From: Planctomycetaceae bacterium
GTDB taxonomy: Bacteria > Planctomycetota > Planctomycetia > Pirellulales > UBA1268
Reading direction: 5' to 3'
Assembly: GCA_947459185.1 (NCBI GenBank)
Contig: CANHCU010000027.1
Span: 1 to 36,127, forward strand
DNA length: 36,127 nucleotides
The notes beneath the pieces are model-generated. The model had not been told where the DNA came from. It worked only from the letters and a program-made list of their open reading frames with translations, and made no database searches. Positions 8,043-16,191 of this stretch are shown here, in pieces. Positions within the stretch are counted from its first letter, which is position 1, and each line of letters starts with the position of its first letter. Made by a program: the position numbers and the translations under genes.

Positions 8043-8726
8043 ATGGTCGCGAAATTGATCGTTGCGTCCGGGAAGAGCGCGGGGCGTTCGATTACGCTCA
8101 AGCACGGCAAAATCTTGATTGGCCGAGCAGAGGAATGCGACATCCGCCCGTTGGGCGAGGAGGTCAGCCGCCGGCATTGCGCCGTGGTCGAAGAAGCCGG
8201 TGCGGTGACCGTCGAGGATCTCAAAAGCCGGAATGGCACCTATGTGAATGGTGCCAAGATCTCGGCCAAGGTGACCGTTGCTGATGGTGACATCGTTCGC
8301 GTGGGGCCGCTCGAACTGAAGGTGTCGTGTGCCGCCCCGGCAGCCGCCGCCCCGGCCGCCGCCGCCCCGGCAGCCGCCGCATCGATGGACGAGGTCTCCC
8401 GTTGGCTGATGGCCGACGATGAGCCTGCCGGAATGTTTGATACGACCAGGACGATCAGCACGGCGGATATCGCAGCCGCTGTGAGTCAGAGTGCGGGTCA
8501 GAATGGCGATGCCTCGTCAGTCAGTTCGGTGCCGGTGGGGGCAGAGCCGGTCGTGGCGGCCGGTGATTCATCGGTGTCGGCATCCGCCGCTCCGTCGGGA
8601 ATCGACGCATTGATCGCGGCTCGGTCCCAGCCCGCCGGGCTGCCTCCAGAGGCGAGGGCCGCGAAGAGCACGAACTCGAAAGATGCTGCCGCCGAGGCCC
8701 TCAAGAAGTTCTTCGGGAAGCGGTAG
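8043..8726 (+). CDS. FHA-domain protein
   Basis: A cytoplasmic phosphothreonine-recognition protein of 227 residues. The forkhead-associated domain fills residues 1-95, with GRAEECDIRP, SRRHCAV and LKSRNGTYVNG marking the phosphopeptide-binding loops. An alanine/proline linker of three five-residue units (APAAA) follows, then a low-complexity acidic middle and a short basic end, AAEALKKFFGKR. ATG 8043 is chosen because it opens directly on the FHA fold; an ATG 39 bases upstream is also in frame. The partner kinase is not in the window. The 230 bases before it hold no gene. Confidence 0.9.
   Translation: MVAKLIVASGKSAGRSITLKHGKILIGRAEECDIRPLGEEVSRRHCAVVEEAGAVTVEDLKSRNGTYVNGAKISAKVTVADGDIVRVGPLELKVSCAAPAAAAPAAAAPAAAASMDEVSRWLMADDEPAGMFDTTRTISTADIAAAVSQSAGQNGDASSVSSVPVGAEPVVAAGDSSVSASAAPSGIDALIAARSQPAGLPPEARAAKSTNSKDAAAEALKKFFGKR
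8334..8378 (+). repeat. Three 15-bp tandem units in the FHA gene linker
   Basis: Codons for APAAA are repeated three times at the end of the FHA domain. Units one and three are identical and unit two differs by one base. Likely a slippage-prone flexible linker. Confidence 0.8.
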
Positions 8727-8788
8727 CCGAAGCAGAAGACTCCGGCTAGGGCCTAATCGGGCCGCTCTGGTGCCGTTGAGACCGGTTG

Positions 8789-8815
8789 CGCGGGCTGTGC
8801 AGCCGCGATATTTTT
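8789..8815 (+). terminator. Probable intrinsic terminator after the FHA gene
   Basis: Stem CGCGGGCT / AGCCGCG with one bulged G and loop GTGC, followed by ATATTTTT. It lies 62 bases after the FHA stop and upstream of the next gene. GC-rich stem plus T-run fits a rho-independent terminator. Confidence 0.5.
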
Positions 8816-8945
8816 CCCATTCGCGCCATCTTGCCTCGCTGGTATGGCGCATACTTCCTGTAGACCTTGCCCAATGAGCAAGCGTTCCCCAAATCACCGC
8901 CAGCCCCTCCTCCCCCCTCTCTTTTTTTTCAGGAAGACCCACCCC

Positions 8946-9203
8946 ATGATGACCACCTCCGCCCTCCCGAAGCCCCCCTGCTCCAGCCGTCGTGCCGCCG
9001 TTGCCGCCGCCGCGGGTCGCACGAGCGGCCGACGTCGGCACGTCGATCCGACCACCTGCGAACGCGATTACCAGCCAGAAGAGCTGGAATTCATGCAGGC
9101 CGTCGAGCAGTACAAGCGGCAAAACGGCCGGCCCTTTCCGACCTGCAGTGAGCTGCTCGAAGTAGTCCGTTCCCTTGGCTACGTCCGCGTGACCACCGCC
9201 TGA
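8946..9203 (+). CDS. Small conserved hypothetical protein (85 aa)
   Basis: Unknown function. The first 35 residues are basic and alanine/serine-rich; the C-terminal half is compact: [20 protein letters not shown], an amphipathic helix, then [19 protein letters not shown] recall similar small proteins in planctomycetes with the same TCERDY...FPTCSE pattern, but could not check. The two cysteines are spaced too far apart for an obvious zinc ribbon. ATG 8946 follows an AGGAAG about ten bases upstream; an ATG at 8844 is also in frame but lies in low-complexity sequence. It sits alone between a likely terminator and the TPR lipoprotein gene. Confidence 0.7.
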   Translation: MMTTSALPKPPCSSRRAAVAAAAGRTSGRRRHVDPTTCERDYQPEELEFMQAVEQYKRQNGRPFPTCSELLEVVRSLGYVRVTTA

Positions 9204-9323
9204 TCGCGAGCGACGGCAGCTCGGCTGGGGTTGTTGCGGAGGATCGCGGAGGCTACGGTTCTGCCCCCTCCCGCCTCACTCCACCGGATCTTCCCGGCTG
9301 GGCGGCGGGCTCGGAGGGCGACC

Positions 9324-10118
9324 ATGCCCACGCCTGATCACCGCATCACCAGACCTGTTGTCCCGCGAACACCGCCCTGCTCTGCCGGCGCGTGCCTCTT
9401 CTTTTTTCTCGTGGTCTGCCTCACGGCCTGCGGCTGCGGTGGTATCGCCAGAAACGACAATTCGGCCGGCGTCCAGCTCTATCAGCAGGGCAACTATCTG
9501 GGAGCTGTCGATCATTTTCAGCAGGCCTTGGCGAAACAGCCGGGCAATGCGGACTGCTTTTACAACCTCGGGGCCACCTACCATCAACAGGCCAAGCTCT
9601 TCGGTCGCCCTGGGGACCTGCAGACCGCCGAGCAGTATTACCACCTCTGCCTGGCACGGAATCCCAACCACGAAGCCTGCCAGCGTGGGCTCGCCGTGCT
9701 CCTCGTCGAAGAAGAGAGACGTGACGAGGCGATGGCCCAGCTGCAGCAGTGGGCCCAGCGGCAGCCCGGCAACCCGAATCCACAGATCGAAATGGCCCGT
9801 CTGTGCCAGGAGCATGGCGATGTGCGGGAGGCTGAAAACCACCTGATCGACAGTCTGGCGATCGCCCCCAACAATCCCCGAGCGCTGGTGGCACTGGGCC
9901 AGATTCGGGAGTCTGAGGGGGATGCCTCGCAGGCACTCTCGAATTACAGCCGGGCTCTTGCCATCGATCCGAGACAGCCGACGGTGGCAACGCGAGCGGC
10001 AACGCTCTCGGCGGCGCAGGCGGGCACCTCCCGTCTGGCCGCAATGCCCGCTTCCGCCGTGCCCCTCTCGCCTGCGGGATACGTCGCCCCCACCCCGCCG
10101 GGAAACGTGTCCCGTTGA
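9324..10118 (+). CDS. TPR-repeat lipoprotein
   Basis: Predicted membrane-anchored lipoprotein of 264 residues. A hydrophobic segment, LFFFLVVCLTACGCGG, carries a lipobox (LTAC), then at least four tetratricopeptide repeats such as GVQLYQQGNYLGAVDHFQQA and LGQIRESEGDASQALSNYSR, then a proline/alanine-rich tail. TPRs mediate protein contacts; the partner is unknown. ATG 9324 is preferred to the ATG at 9231 since it places a short basic n-region before the signal sequence. serC starts 120 bases later on the same strand; a functional link is not evident. Confidence 0.85.
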   Translation: MPTPDHRITRPVVPRTPPCSAGACLFFFLVVCLTACGCGGIARNDNSAGVQLYQQGNYLGAVDHFQQALAKQPGNADCFYNLGATYHQQAKLFGRPGDLQTAEQYYHLCLARNPNHEACQRGLAVLLVEEERRDEAMAQLQQWAQRQPGNPNPQIEMARLCQEHGDVREAENHLIDSLAIAPNNPRALVALGQIRESEGDASQALSNYSRALAIDPRQPTVATRAATLSAAQAGTSRLAAMPASAVPLSPAGYVAPTPPGNVSR

Positions 10119-10238
10119 CCCTGCCGCGGGTGGCTTTTATCCTGCCCTCTCGGCTACCCGGCTTTCCGGCCCAAGGTGCCGACCCTCGTCCACTTCCGAA
10201 CGCCGGTTGCAGACAGTGAGAGGTGCGGGCAGGCCGGG

Positions 10239-11375
10239 ATGGAGAACGAGCCAGTGACGGACCGCAGTGCCGGGTCGGCGACCGAACGTGTCTACAACTT
10301 TTCGCCTGGCCCAGCGGTCTTGCCGCTGGAGGTGTTGGAGCGGGCGCGAGACGAAATGCTCTCGCTCCCGGGGGTGGGCATCTCGGTGCTCGAGATCAGC
10401 CACCGCAGCCCGGCCTTCGATTCGATTCTCGAAGAGACGCTTCAGGGCCTGCGGCAACTGCTGGCCATTGGCGACGACTACGAGGTGCTCCTCATGCAGG
10501 GTGGGGCCAGCCTCCAGTTTTCGATGGTCCCGATGAACCTCCTGCGAGGTCGTCAGGCCGCTGCCGACTACATCATCACCGGCACCTGGGGCCAGACCGG
10601 CGCCAAGGAAGCGCGACGGGAGGGCAAGGTTCACGTGGCCTGGGATGGCGGTGCCACGGGGTATGACCGGCTGCCCGACGCCAAGGAGATCGGCCTCTCC
10701 GACAGCCCCGAGTATGTGCATGTCACGAGTAACGAGACGATTCAGGGCGTGCAGTGGAAGCATGACCCGGATGGCGGCGGGGCCCCGCTCGTCTGCGATT
10801 GCTCCAGCGACTTCATGTCGCGTCCGATCGCCGTGCCGAAATACGGTTTGATCTATGCCTGCGCGCAAAAGAACGCGGGAATCGCCGGCGTGACGGTGGT
10901 GATCATCCGCAAGGATCTGCTCGAGCGGTCCCGCGACGACCTGCCCACGATGCTCGACTATCGCACCTACGCCAAGAATGGCTCGCGGCCCAACACGCCG
11001 CCTGTGTTCGCGGTGTATGTGCTCGGGCTCGTCTGCCAGTGGCTCCGTGACAGCGTGGGCGGGCTGGCGGCAATGAACCGCCACAACGCCGCCAAGGCGA
11101 AGCTGCTCTACGATGTGCTCGACGCTTCGGGTGGTTTTTACGCCGGCCACGCGCGGCCCGAGTGTCGTTCAGACATGAATGTGACGTTCCGGCTGCCCGA
11201 CGAGACGCTCGAAAAGGCGTTCATCAAGGGGGCCACGGAGCGTCGGCTCGTCGACCTCAAGGGACACCGTTCCGTGGGGGGCATCCGGGCCAGCATCTAC
11301 AACGCGATGCCCGTGTCGGGAGTCGAATCGCTGCGGGACTATATGCTGGAGTTTCATCGAAGTCAGAGCCGCTAG
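10239..11375 (+). CDS. serC: Phosphoserine aminotransferase
   Basis: PLP-dependent conversion of 3-phosphohydroxypyruvate and glutamate to phosphoserine. The 378-residue protein has NFSPGPAVLPLEVLERA at the N-terminus, GGASLQFSMVPMNLL for phosphate binding, and AQKNAGIAGVTVVII near residue 209, whose lysine forms the Schiff base. The end, GGIRASIYNAMP, is typical. ATG 10239 gives a family-like N-terminus; an ATG 63 bases upstream is also in frame. serA follows after 59 bases, giving two consecutive steps of serine synthesis. serB is not present in the window. Confidence 0.95.
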   Translation: MENEPVTDRSAGSATERVYNFSPGPAVLPLEVLERARDEMLSLPGVGISVLEISHRSPAFDSILEETLQGLRQLLAIGDDYEVLLMQGGASLQFSMVPMNLLRGRQAAADYIITGTWGQTGAKEARREGKVHVAWDGGATGYDRLPDAKEIGLSDSPEYVHVTSNETIQGVQWKHDPDGGGAPLVCDCSSDFMSRPIAVPKYGLIYACAQKNAGIAGVTVVIIRKDLLERSRDDLPTMLDYRTYAKNGSRPNTPPVFAVYVLGLVCQWLRDSVGGLAAMNRHNAAKAKLLYDVLDASGGFYAGHARPECRSDMNVTFRLPDETLEKAFIKGATERRLVDLKGHRSVGGIRASIYNAMPVSGVESLRDYMLEFHRSQSR

Positions 11376-11434
11376 CCGTTGGTGGACACCGTCTCCACCC
11401 TTTGCATCCTTGCCCTTTGTGGAAACCCGAATCC

Positions 11435-13093
11435 ATGCCCTCGATCATCGTGCTCGACACGCTCAGTCCGGACGGCCTTGCGCTCCTCGATGCGGCGGCC
11501 GAAGCGGGCGTCACCTATGAAGTCGTCACCGGGCTCTCGGGCGCGGCATTGCGGGAGGCTCTGGCCCGCCACGATGGTGCCATTTGCCGCAGCGGCGTGA
11601 AGATCACTGCCGATTCGCTCACCGGCAATCACCGGCTCAAGGCGATCGTGCGGGCAGGCGTTGGCACCGACAACATCGACAAGGATGCGGCCACGCGGCA
11701 GGGCATCGTGGTCATGAACACGCCCGCTGGCAACACCGTCAGCACCGCGGAGCACACCTTCGCGTTGATCCTCGCTCTCTCCCGCAATGTGGCCGCGGCT
11801 GATGCCAGCCTCCGCCAGCACCGCTGGGATCGCAATAAGTTCATGGGCGCTCAACTGGCGGGCAAGACGCTCGGAATCGTCGGGCTCGGCCGGATCGGTC
11901 AGGCCGTGGCGAAGCGAGCGCTGTCGTTCGATATGCGGGTGGTGGGCTTCGATCCGTTTTTGTCGGCGGAGCGGGCCAAGGAGATGGGCATCGAACTGGT
12001 GGGTACGGTGCGAGGCATGCTGCCGGAGGTCGATTACCTGACCGTGCATACCCCTCTGACCGACGACACGCGGCATCTGGTCGGCATGGACGAACTGGCC
12101 ATCCTCAAGCCGGGCGTGCGGCTGGTGAACTGTGCACGCGGCGGTATCTACGACGAAAAGGCGCTCGTCGAGGGGCTCAAGCGGGGCGTGATCGGCGGCG
12201 TTGCTCTCGACGTGTTCGAGCAGGAACCCTGCACTGACAGCCCGCTCTTTGACATGCCGGGCGTGCTCGTCACGCCCCACCTAGGTGCCAGCACCGAGGA
12301 GGCCCAGTCACAGGTGGCGGTCGAGGGCGTCGGGCTGCTCGTGGACTTCCTGTCCACCGGCGCTATTCGCCATTCGGTCAACTCCAGCCCCATCGATCCA
12401 GCCTCGATGGAAGGCGTGCGGGGATTTCTCGATCTGGCCTGGCGGCTTGGGCTGCTGCTGGCCCAACTCGAGGAGGGGCCGCCGCGATCCTGCTCGATCG
12501 CCTATCGAGGTGAGATCGCCTCGCGGAACACACGGCTCGTGACCGCGGCCTTCGCAGCGGGTCTGCTCGAATCGGCGCTCGAAGACGTGAACATCGTCAA
12601 TTCAGAGGTGCTGCTGCGGGATCGGGGCATCGAGTTGGTGGAACAGAGTCGGACCGACCCCGGGGCGTTCAGTTCGGTCGTGGCGGTTGATCTGGTGTCC
12701 GGTGACCATGTGCACCGGGCGGCAGGCACGCTGTTTGGCCATTCCATGCCGCGGCTGGTGCAGTTGGAAGGGCATCGTCTGGAGGCCTATCTGGACGGAG
12801 TTCTGCTGGTGTTCACGCATCAGGACGTGCCAGGCATCATCGGTCGCGTGGGCAATGCCTTTGGCGGGCTGGGGGTGAACATCGCCCAGATGACCGTCGG
12901 TCGCTCGGCTCCCGGAGGCGACGCCATTGGTGTGTTGAATCTCGATCAGGAGCCGTCCCCCGAGGCCGTGGCGGCCGTTCTGGCCTGCCCGGGTGTCAGA
13001 TCGGCCCGCGTGGTGAAACTGCCGCCCGCCGGCCAACTCCCCTTCTGGCTCGCGGCTTCCGCTGCGGCGGTGCGGCGGGCACCCGGGAAATAA
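11435..13093 (+). CDS. serA: D-3-phosphoglycerate dehydrogenase
   Basis: First step of serine synthesis, NAD-dependent oxidation of 3-phosphoglycerate. The 552-residue protein is the long form: catalytic domain, Rossmann motif GLGRIGQAV near 150, NCARGGIYDE near 231 with the catalytic arginine region, TPHLGAST near 279 with the catalytic histidine, an intervening ASB domain, and a C-terminal ACT domain (from about 455; VPGIIGRVGNAFGGLGVNIA) that in the family binds serine for feedback control. ATG 11435 is clear; the longer open frame overlapping serC is not coding upstream. About 20 residues follow the ACT domain, ending in an alanine-rich tail. Confidence 0.96.
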   Translation: MPSIIVLDTLSPDGLALLDAAAEAGVTYEVVTGLSGAALREALARHDGAICRSGVKITADSLTGNHRLKAIVRAGVGTDNIDKDAATRQGIVVMNTPAGNTVSTAEHTFALILALSRNVAAADASLRQHRWDRNKFMGAQLAGKTLGIVGLGRIGQAVAKRALSFDMRVVGFDPFLSAERAKEMGIELVGTVRGMLPEVDYLTVHTPLTDDTRHLVGMDELAILKPGVRLVNCARGGIYDEKALVEGLKRGVIGGVALDVFEQEPCTDSPLFDMPGVLVTPHLGASTEEAQSQVAVEGVGLLVDFLSTGAIRHSVNSSPIDPASMEGVRGFLDLAWRLGLLLAQLEEGPPRSCSIAYRGEIASRNTRLVTAAFAAGLLESALEDVNIVNSEVLLRDRGIELVEQSRTDPGAFSSVVAVDLVSGDHVHRAAGTLFGHSMPRLVQLEGHRLEAYLDGVLLVFTHQDVPGIIGRVGNAFGGLGVNIAQMTVGRSAPGGDAIGVLNLDQEPSPEAVAAVLACPGVRSARVVKLPPAGQLPFWLAASAAAVRRAPGK

Positions 13094-13119
13094 GTTCCGG
13101 GCGTTCTGGCGAATGCTTC

Positions 13120-13647
13120 ATGGCCGAATCCCCTGCCGCCGGTGACCGGTTTGATCGGTGGGTGAGCGACCATGTGGAGACTCTCTATCGTGTCGCCTTT
13201 CGCCTGTTGGGTGATCCGCACGATGCCGAGGACATCGTGCAGGATGCCTTTCGCTCGGCCTGGACGAGTCGCCATCTCTACGATTCCGCTCGCAGCGAGC
13301 GGGCCTGGCTGCTGGCAATCCTTCGCCGTCGGGCCGCCGATCACTGGCGGCGGTCGGGGACCAGGGTTCCGCCTGGCAGCGGTGAGCTTCCGCACCCGGT
13401 GGCACCTGCTGGCCGGGATCCGTTCGACGACGAACTCTCCTCCGCGATGCAACGGGCGCTCGACCGATTGCCCGAGGAACTCCGCGAGACGCTGCTGCTG
13501 GTGGTCGTCGGCGGCCTTAACCATCAGGAGGCCGCCGACCTGCAGGGCATTCCCCTGGGCACGGTGCTCTCCCGTGTCAGCAGGGCTCGCGTGCGGCTGC
13601 GGGAGTATCTGCTCGAAACGCCGCCGACTCCACAGGCCCTTCCGTGA
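13120..13647 (+). CDS. ECF RNA polymerase sigma factor
   Basis: A 175-residue sigma-70 family factor of the extracytoplasmic-function group. Region 2 is at residues 18-75 (YRVAFRLLGDPHDAEDIVQDAF for core binding and -10 recognition), a short linker follows, then region 4 (RLPEELRETLLLVVV, NHQEAADLQGIPLGTVLSRV) with the helix-turn-helix for the -35 box. It starts 26 bases after serA and may be co-transcribed. The next gene, 39 bases on, encodes a membrane protein with anti-sigma-like N-terminal repeats, suggesting a sigma/regulator pair. Target genes are unknown. Confidence 0.92.
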   Translation: MAESPAAGDRFDRWVSDHVETLYRVAFRLLGDPHDAEDIVQDAFRSAWTSRHLYDSARSERAWLLAILRRRAADHWRRSGTRVPPGSGELPHPVAPAGRDPFDDELSSAMQRALDRLPEELRETLLLVVVGGLNHQEAADLQGIPLGTVLSRVSRARVRLREYLLETPPTPQALP

Positions 13648-13686
13648 GCGGTCCGCATCATCCTTCGCCCCACACCTGACCGCCGT

Positions 13687-15996
13687 ATGAATCAGCACGA
13701 CGACCACCAACTCGACGCGCGAGTGCGGGACGTGCCCGTGCCTGCCGGCATCGCCGACCGCGTCGCGGCAGCGGCGTTGTTCGATGACGTGGCGATCGAT
13801 CGTCTGCTGGTTCATGTGTCCCTGCCCCCTGGCCTTCAGGATCGCGTCCGCCACGCGACGGCCGCCCTGCGTGCCGGGGGTGCGCTGCCGTTGTCACGAC
13901 CGCCGCAGCCATTCCAACCAGCCGGGCCGCGAGGGCATGGCGGAGGCCCACTCCCGTCGTCTCCATGGCGGATACGGCTGTGGCCTGCGGCCCTCGATCT
14001 GCTCGCGAACGGCGGGGCCGTGGCGGCTGCGTTGTCGATCGTGGCGTTGGTGTTCTTCGCCAGCACTGCACTCTCGCGACGCTTGGCTGCGGTTTCGTCT
14101 CCTGTTTCGGCTTCTGGTCCGGTTCCGTCGCGTGTGGCGGTTCGCGGCCCGTTGCCGCAGCGGCCGGACTCCGCCCGCGGGATTCCCCGTGCGTCAGGGC
14201 CGGCGTTAGGCTTGGGCGACGCCGCCGGGGCTGCCGCAGGTGTCCGCTCGCCAACCGAGACCGAGATCGCAGGCGTCCGCTCGCCGACGGCCGCAGCGGC
14301 CGCCGTGACAGCTGTGGTCGATCCCGCGCATGCCGATGTCCCGCTGCCCAAGGCTGCGGCAACGACTGTCGAGGTGCGGGCGGCACCGGCCTTTCCCGCC
14401 GCGGCTGGTGGGGACCGCGGTGCGAGTACGGCCGGGATCCGCGCGGTATTTCTGCCCCTGATCGGCCGCCAGGTGCCACGCGTGCCCGGCTACGACATCG
14501 CCTTCGAGATGGCTCACGGCGAGTCACCCTTCGTCGATCCTGCGACGTTCGCGTCCCTCGCGGTCGATCGTCCACCTCTATCCCTCCGCACCGATTCCTA
14601 CGACAACCTGTGCGAGCATGTCCGTCGCGATCGCGATCGCGATCGGGCGACGGGCAGGCGGCCGCGTCGGGGTGGGATGCCGACGGTGCGGACTGAGGAC
14701 ATCCTCGCCGCATTGCCGGCTCCCGCCGGGGACGGCGGCTCGTCAGGTGCAGGGCCGGGGCTTGGGCTGTCACTCTCCGCCATCCGTTCGTTGCGACCCG
14801 CGCCCGGCAGCATGCTTGTCGAGGTGTGTGTGACCGCGCCACCGCTCGAGTCTGCTGCCGACGCGTCAGGCCCGCTGGATACCATGCTCATGCTCGATCA
14901 GTCGGCCGGCCCGTTCGCATCGCTCTCGTGGCAGTGGCTGTGTCGGGGGCTGGGCCGCGTGATCAGCCAGATGCGGCCGGCCGATCGGGTTTCGCTGATC
15001 GTCTGCGGTGAGCGGCCCCGGCTCGTGGCTCTGCGGGCCGATGCCGCCACGCTTGCGGCACTGCTGCCCGAACTCATGCGTGAGCCGGTAACGCAATCGG
15101 CCGATTTTGACGCGGCGTTCCGGCTTGTCGCCACTCTCGGTCGACGCGAGGGGCGGCCGGATCGGATCGTGGCAGCGGCCCATGCCGACACCATGGAACG
15201 GTGCCGCAAGGAGGGCCACGCCGCATTCTCGGCCTGGCAGGCTGAACTGGCTGCAGCCACAAACTCCCCGGTGGGGCCGACGACTGCATTTGTGCTGATC
15301 GATCCGCAGGAAACCCTGTCGGCCGCCGGCTCCCTGCCGGAAACGGTCCCGTTGACGGCGGGGCCCGTCCCCGCCGATCCAGTCGCGATCGGCCGCCGTC
15401 TGGTGGGGCAGGTCTTCGGCAGTCCGACGCTCAGGGCGACCCGCTGTCGGCTCGAGATGACGTTTGATCCCGCTCGTATCGGTTCGTATCGCATCGTTGG
15501 CCACCGCCAGACTGCGGCCGACGCGTTGGCCAGTGTCGATCCACGGGGCATCGACCTGCATGCTGGCGAGACGATGCGGGTCGTGTACGAGGTTATCAGC
15601 CGGCCGGGCGGGGATGTTATCAGCCGGCCGGGAGTCCCCGGGCCGCTCCTCTCTGGTGGCGTGTCGGCCTCGCTGACATGGACGCCCGCGGGTGCCGGGC
15701 CGGACGGCCCGCTTCCGGAGCAGGTGGCGCGACGAGTGCTGGCCGACGCCGCCACGGCACCGGCCGATCCGCGTGTCGGCCTGCCCTCGCCGCGTGGCTG
15801 CGAACTACTGCTGGCCGTGGGGCTCGGCGAACTCGCGGCGGCATCCCTCCATGCCGAACCGTGGCGGCAGTCTGCCGCGGGAATCGCGGCGCTGGCGTCC
15901 CGCTGGCAGGCCCGGGGCGACGTGACGCCGATCGGAGGGCAACTCATCGACTGCCTCGAAAATCAGGGGATCATCCCGAACGCTACCGGCCGCTGA
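13687..15996 (+). CDS. Membrane-anchored YfbK-like protein with degenerate vWA domain, putative anti-sigma partner
   Basis: A 769-residue single-pass protein. Residues 15-60 hold two short repeats of the form VPxPAGIADRV / LPPGLQDRV, seen in planctomycete proteins paired with ECF factors; a membrane helix spans about 107-129 (GAVAAALSIVALVFFAST). An alanine/proline-rich spacer with internal duplications follows, then a YfbK-like order: PPLSLRTDSYDNL near 297, a von Willebrand-type core beginning LDTMLMLDQSAG near 398-408, and a C-terminal block with MTFDPARIGSYRIVGH near 590 that matches the YfbK tail. The metal-binding DxSxS is DQSAG, and the later Thr/Asp motifs are not recognisable. I infer an anti-sigma or surface sensor role. 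Confidence 0.7.
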   Translation: MNQHDDHQLDARVRDVPVPAGIADRVAAAALFDDVAIDRLLVHVSLPPGLQDRVRHATAALRAGGALPLSRPPQPFQPAGPRGHGGGPLPSSPWRIRLWPAALDLLANGGAVAAALSIVALVFFASTALSRRLAAVSSPVSASGPVPSRVAVRGPLPQRPDSARGIPRASGPALGLGDAAGAAAGVRSPTETEIAGVRSPTAAAAAVTAVVDPAHADVPLPKAAATTVEVRAAPAFPAAAGGDRGASTAGIRAVFLPLIGRQVPRVPGYDIAFEMAHGESPFVDPATFASLAVDRPPLSLRTDSYDNLCEHVRRDRDRDRATGRRPRRGGMPTVRTEDILAALPAPAGDGGSSGAGPGLGLSLSAIRSLRPAPGSMLVEVCVTAPPLESAADASGPLDTMLMLDQSAGPFASLSWQWLCRGLGRVISQMRPADRVSLIVCGERPRLVALRADAATLAALLPELMREPVTQSADFDAAFRLVATLGRREGRPDRIVAAAHADTMERCRKEGHAAFSAWQAELAAATNSPVGPTTAFVLIDPQETLSAAGSLPETVPLTAGPVPADPVAIGRRLVGQVFGSPTLRATRCRLEMTFDPARIGSYRIVGHRQTAADALASVDPRGIDLHAGETMRVVYEVISRPGGDVISRPGVPGPLLSGGVSASLTWTPAGAGPDGPLPEQVARRVLADAATAPADPRVGLPSPRGCELLLAVGLGELAAASLHAEPWRQSAAGIAALASRWQARGDVTPIGGQLIDCLENQGIIPNATGR
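14625..14645. repeat. Tandem GCGATC run inside the YfbK-like gene
   Basis: Three consecutive GCGATC hexamers encode RDRDRD immediately after the YDNL motif, in the part of the protein where YfbK relatives are otherwise conserved. Likely slippage. Confidence 0.7.
15592..15632. repeat. In-frame 24-bp duplication in the YfbK-like gene
   Basis: The 17-mer beginning GTTATCAGCC occurs at 15592-15608 and 15616-15632, giving VISRPG twice. A similar duplication lies at 14236-14255 and 14269-14288 (AGVRSPT twice). Both keep frame. Confidence 0.85.
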
Positions 15997-16191
15997 GACG
16001 AGGTCCTGATTCGGCCGTTCGCAGCGGCCGCCGGTTTGACGGCGGTCGCCCGCCTTCCCAGAATGCGTGTGGGGGTTCACAATGAGCCTCCGTGCTCGCT
16101 TCTCCCGACATGGCAGGGTGTGCTCCATTGGAAGGGGCATCGTGCCTGCCGCGGTCTTGTCTCGTTCCGCTCACCCCACGTGTGCCCGATC

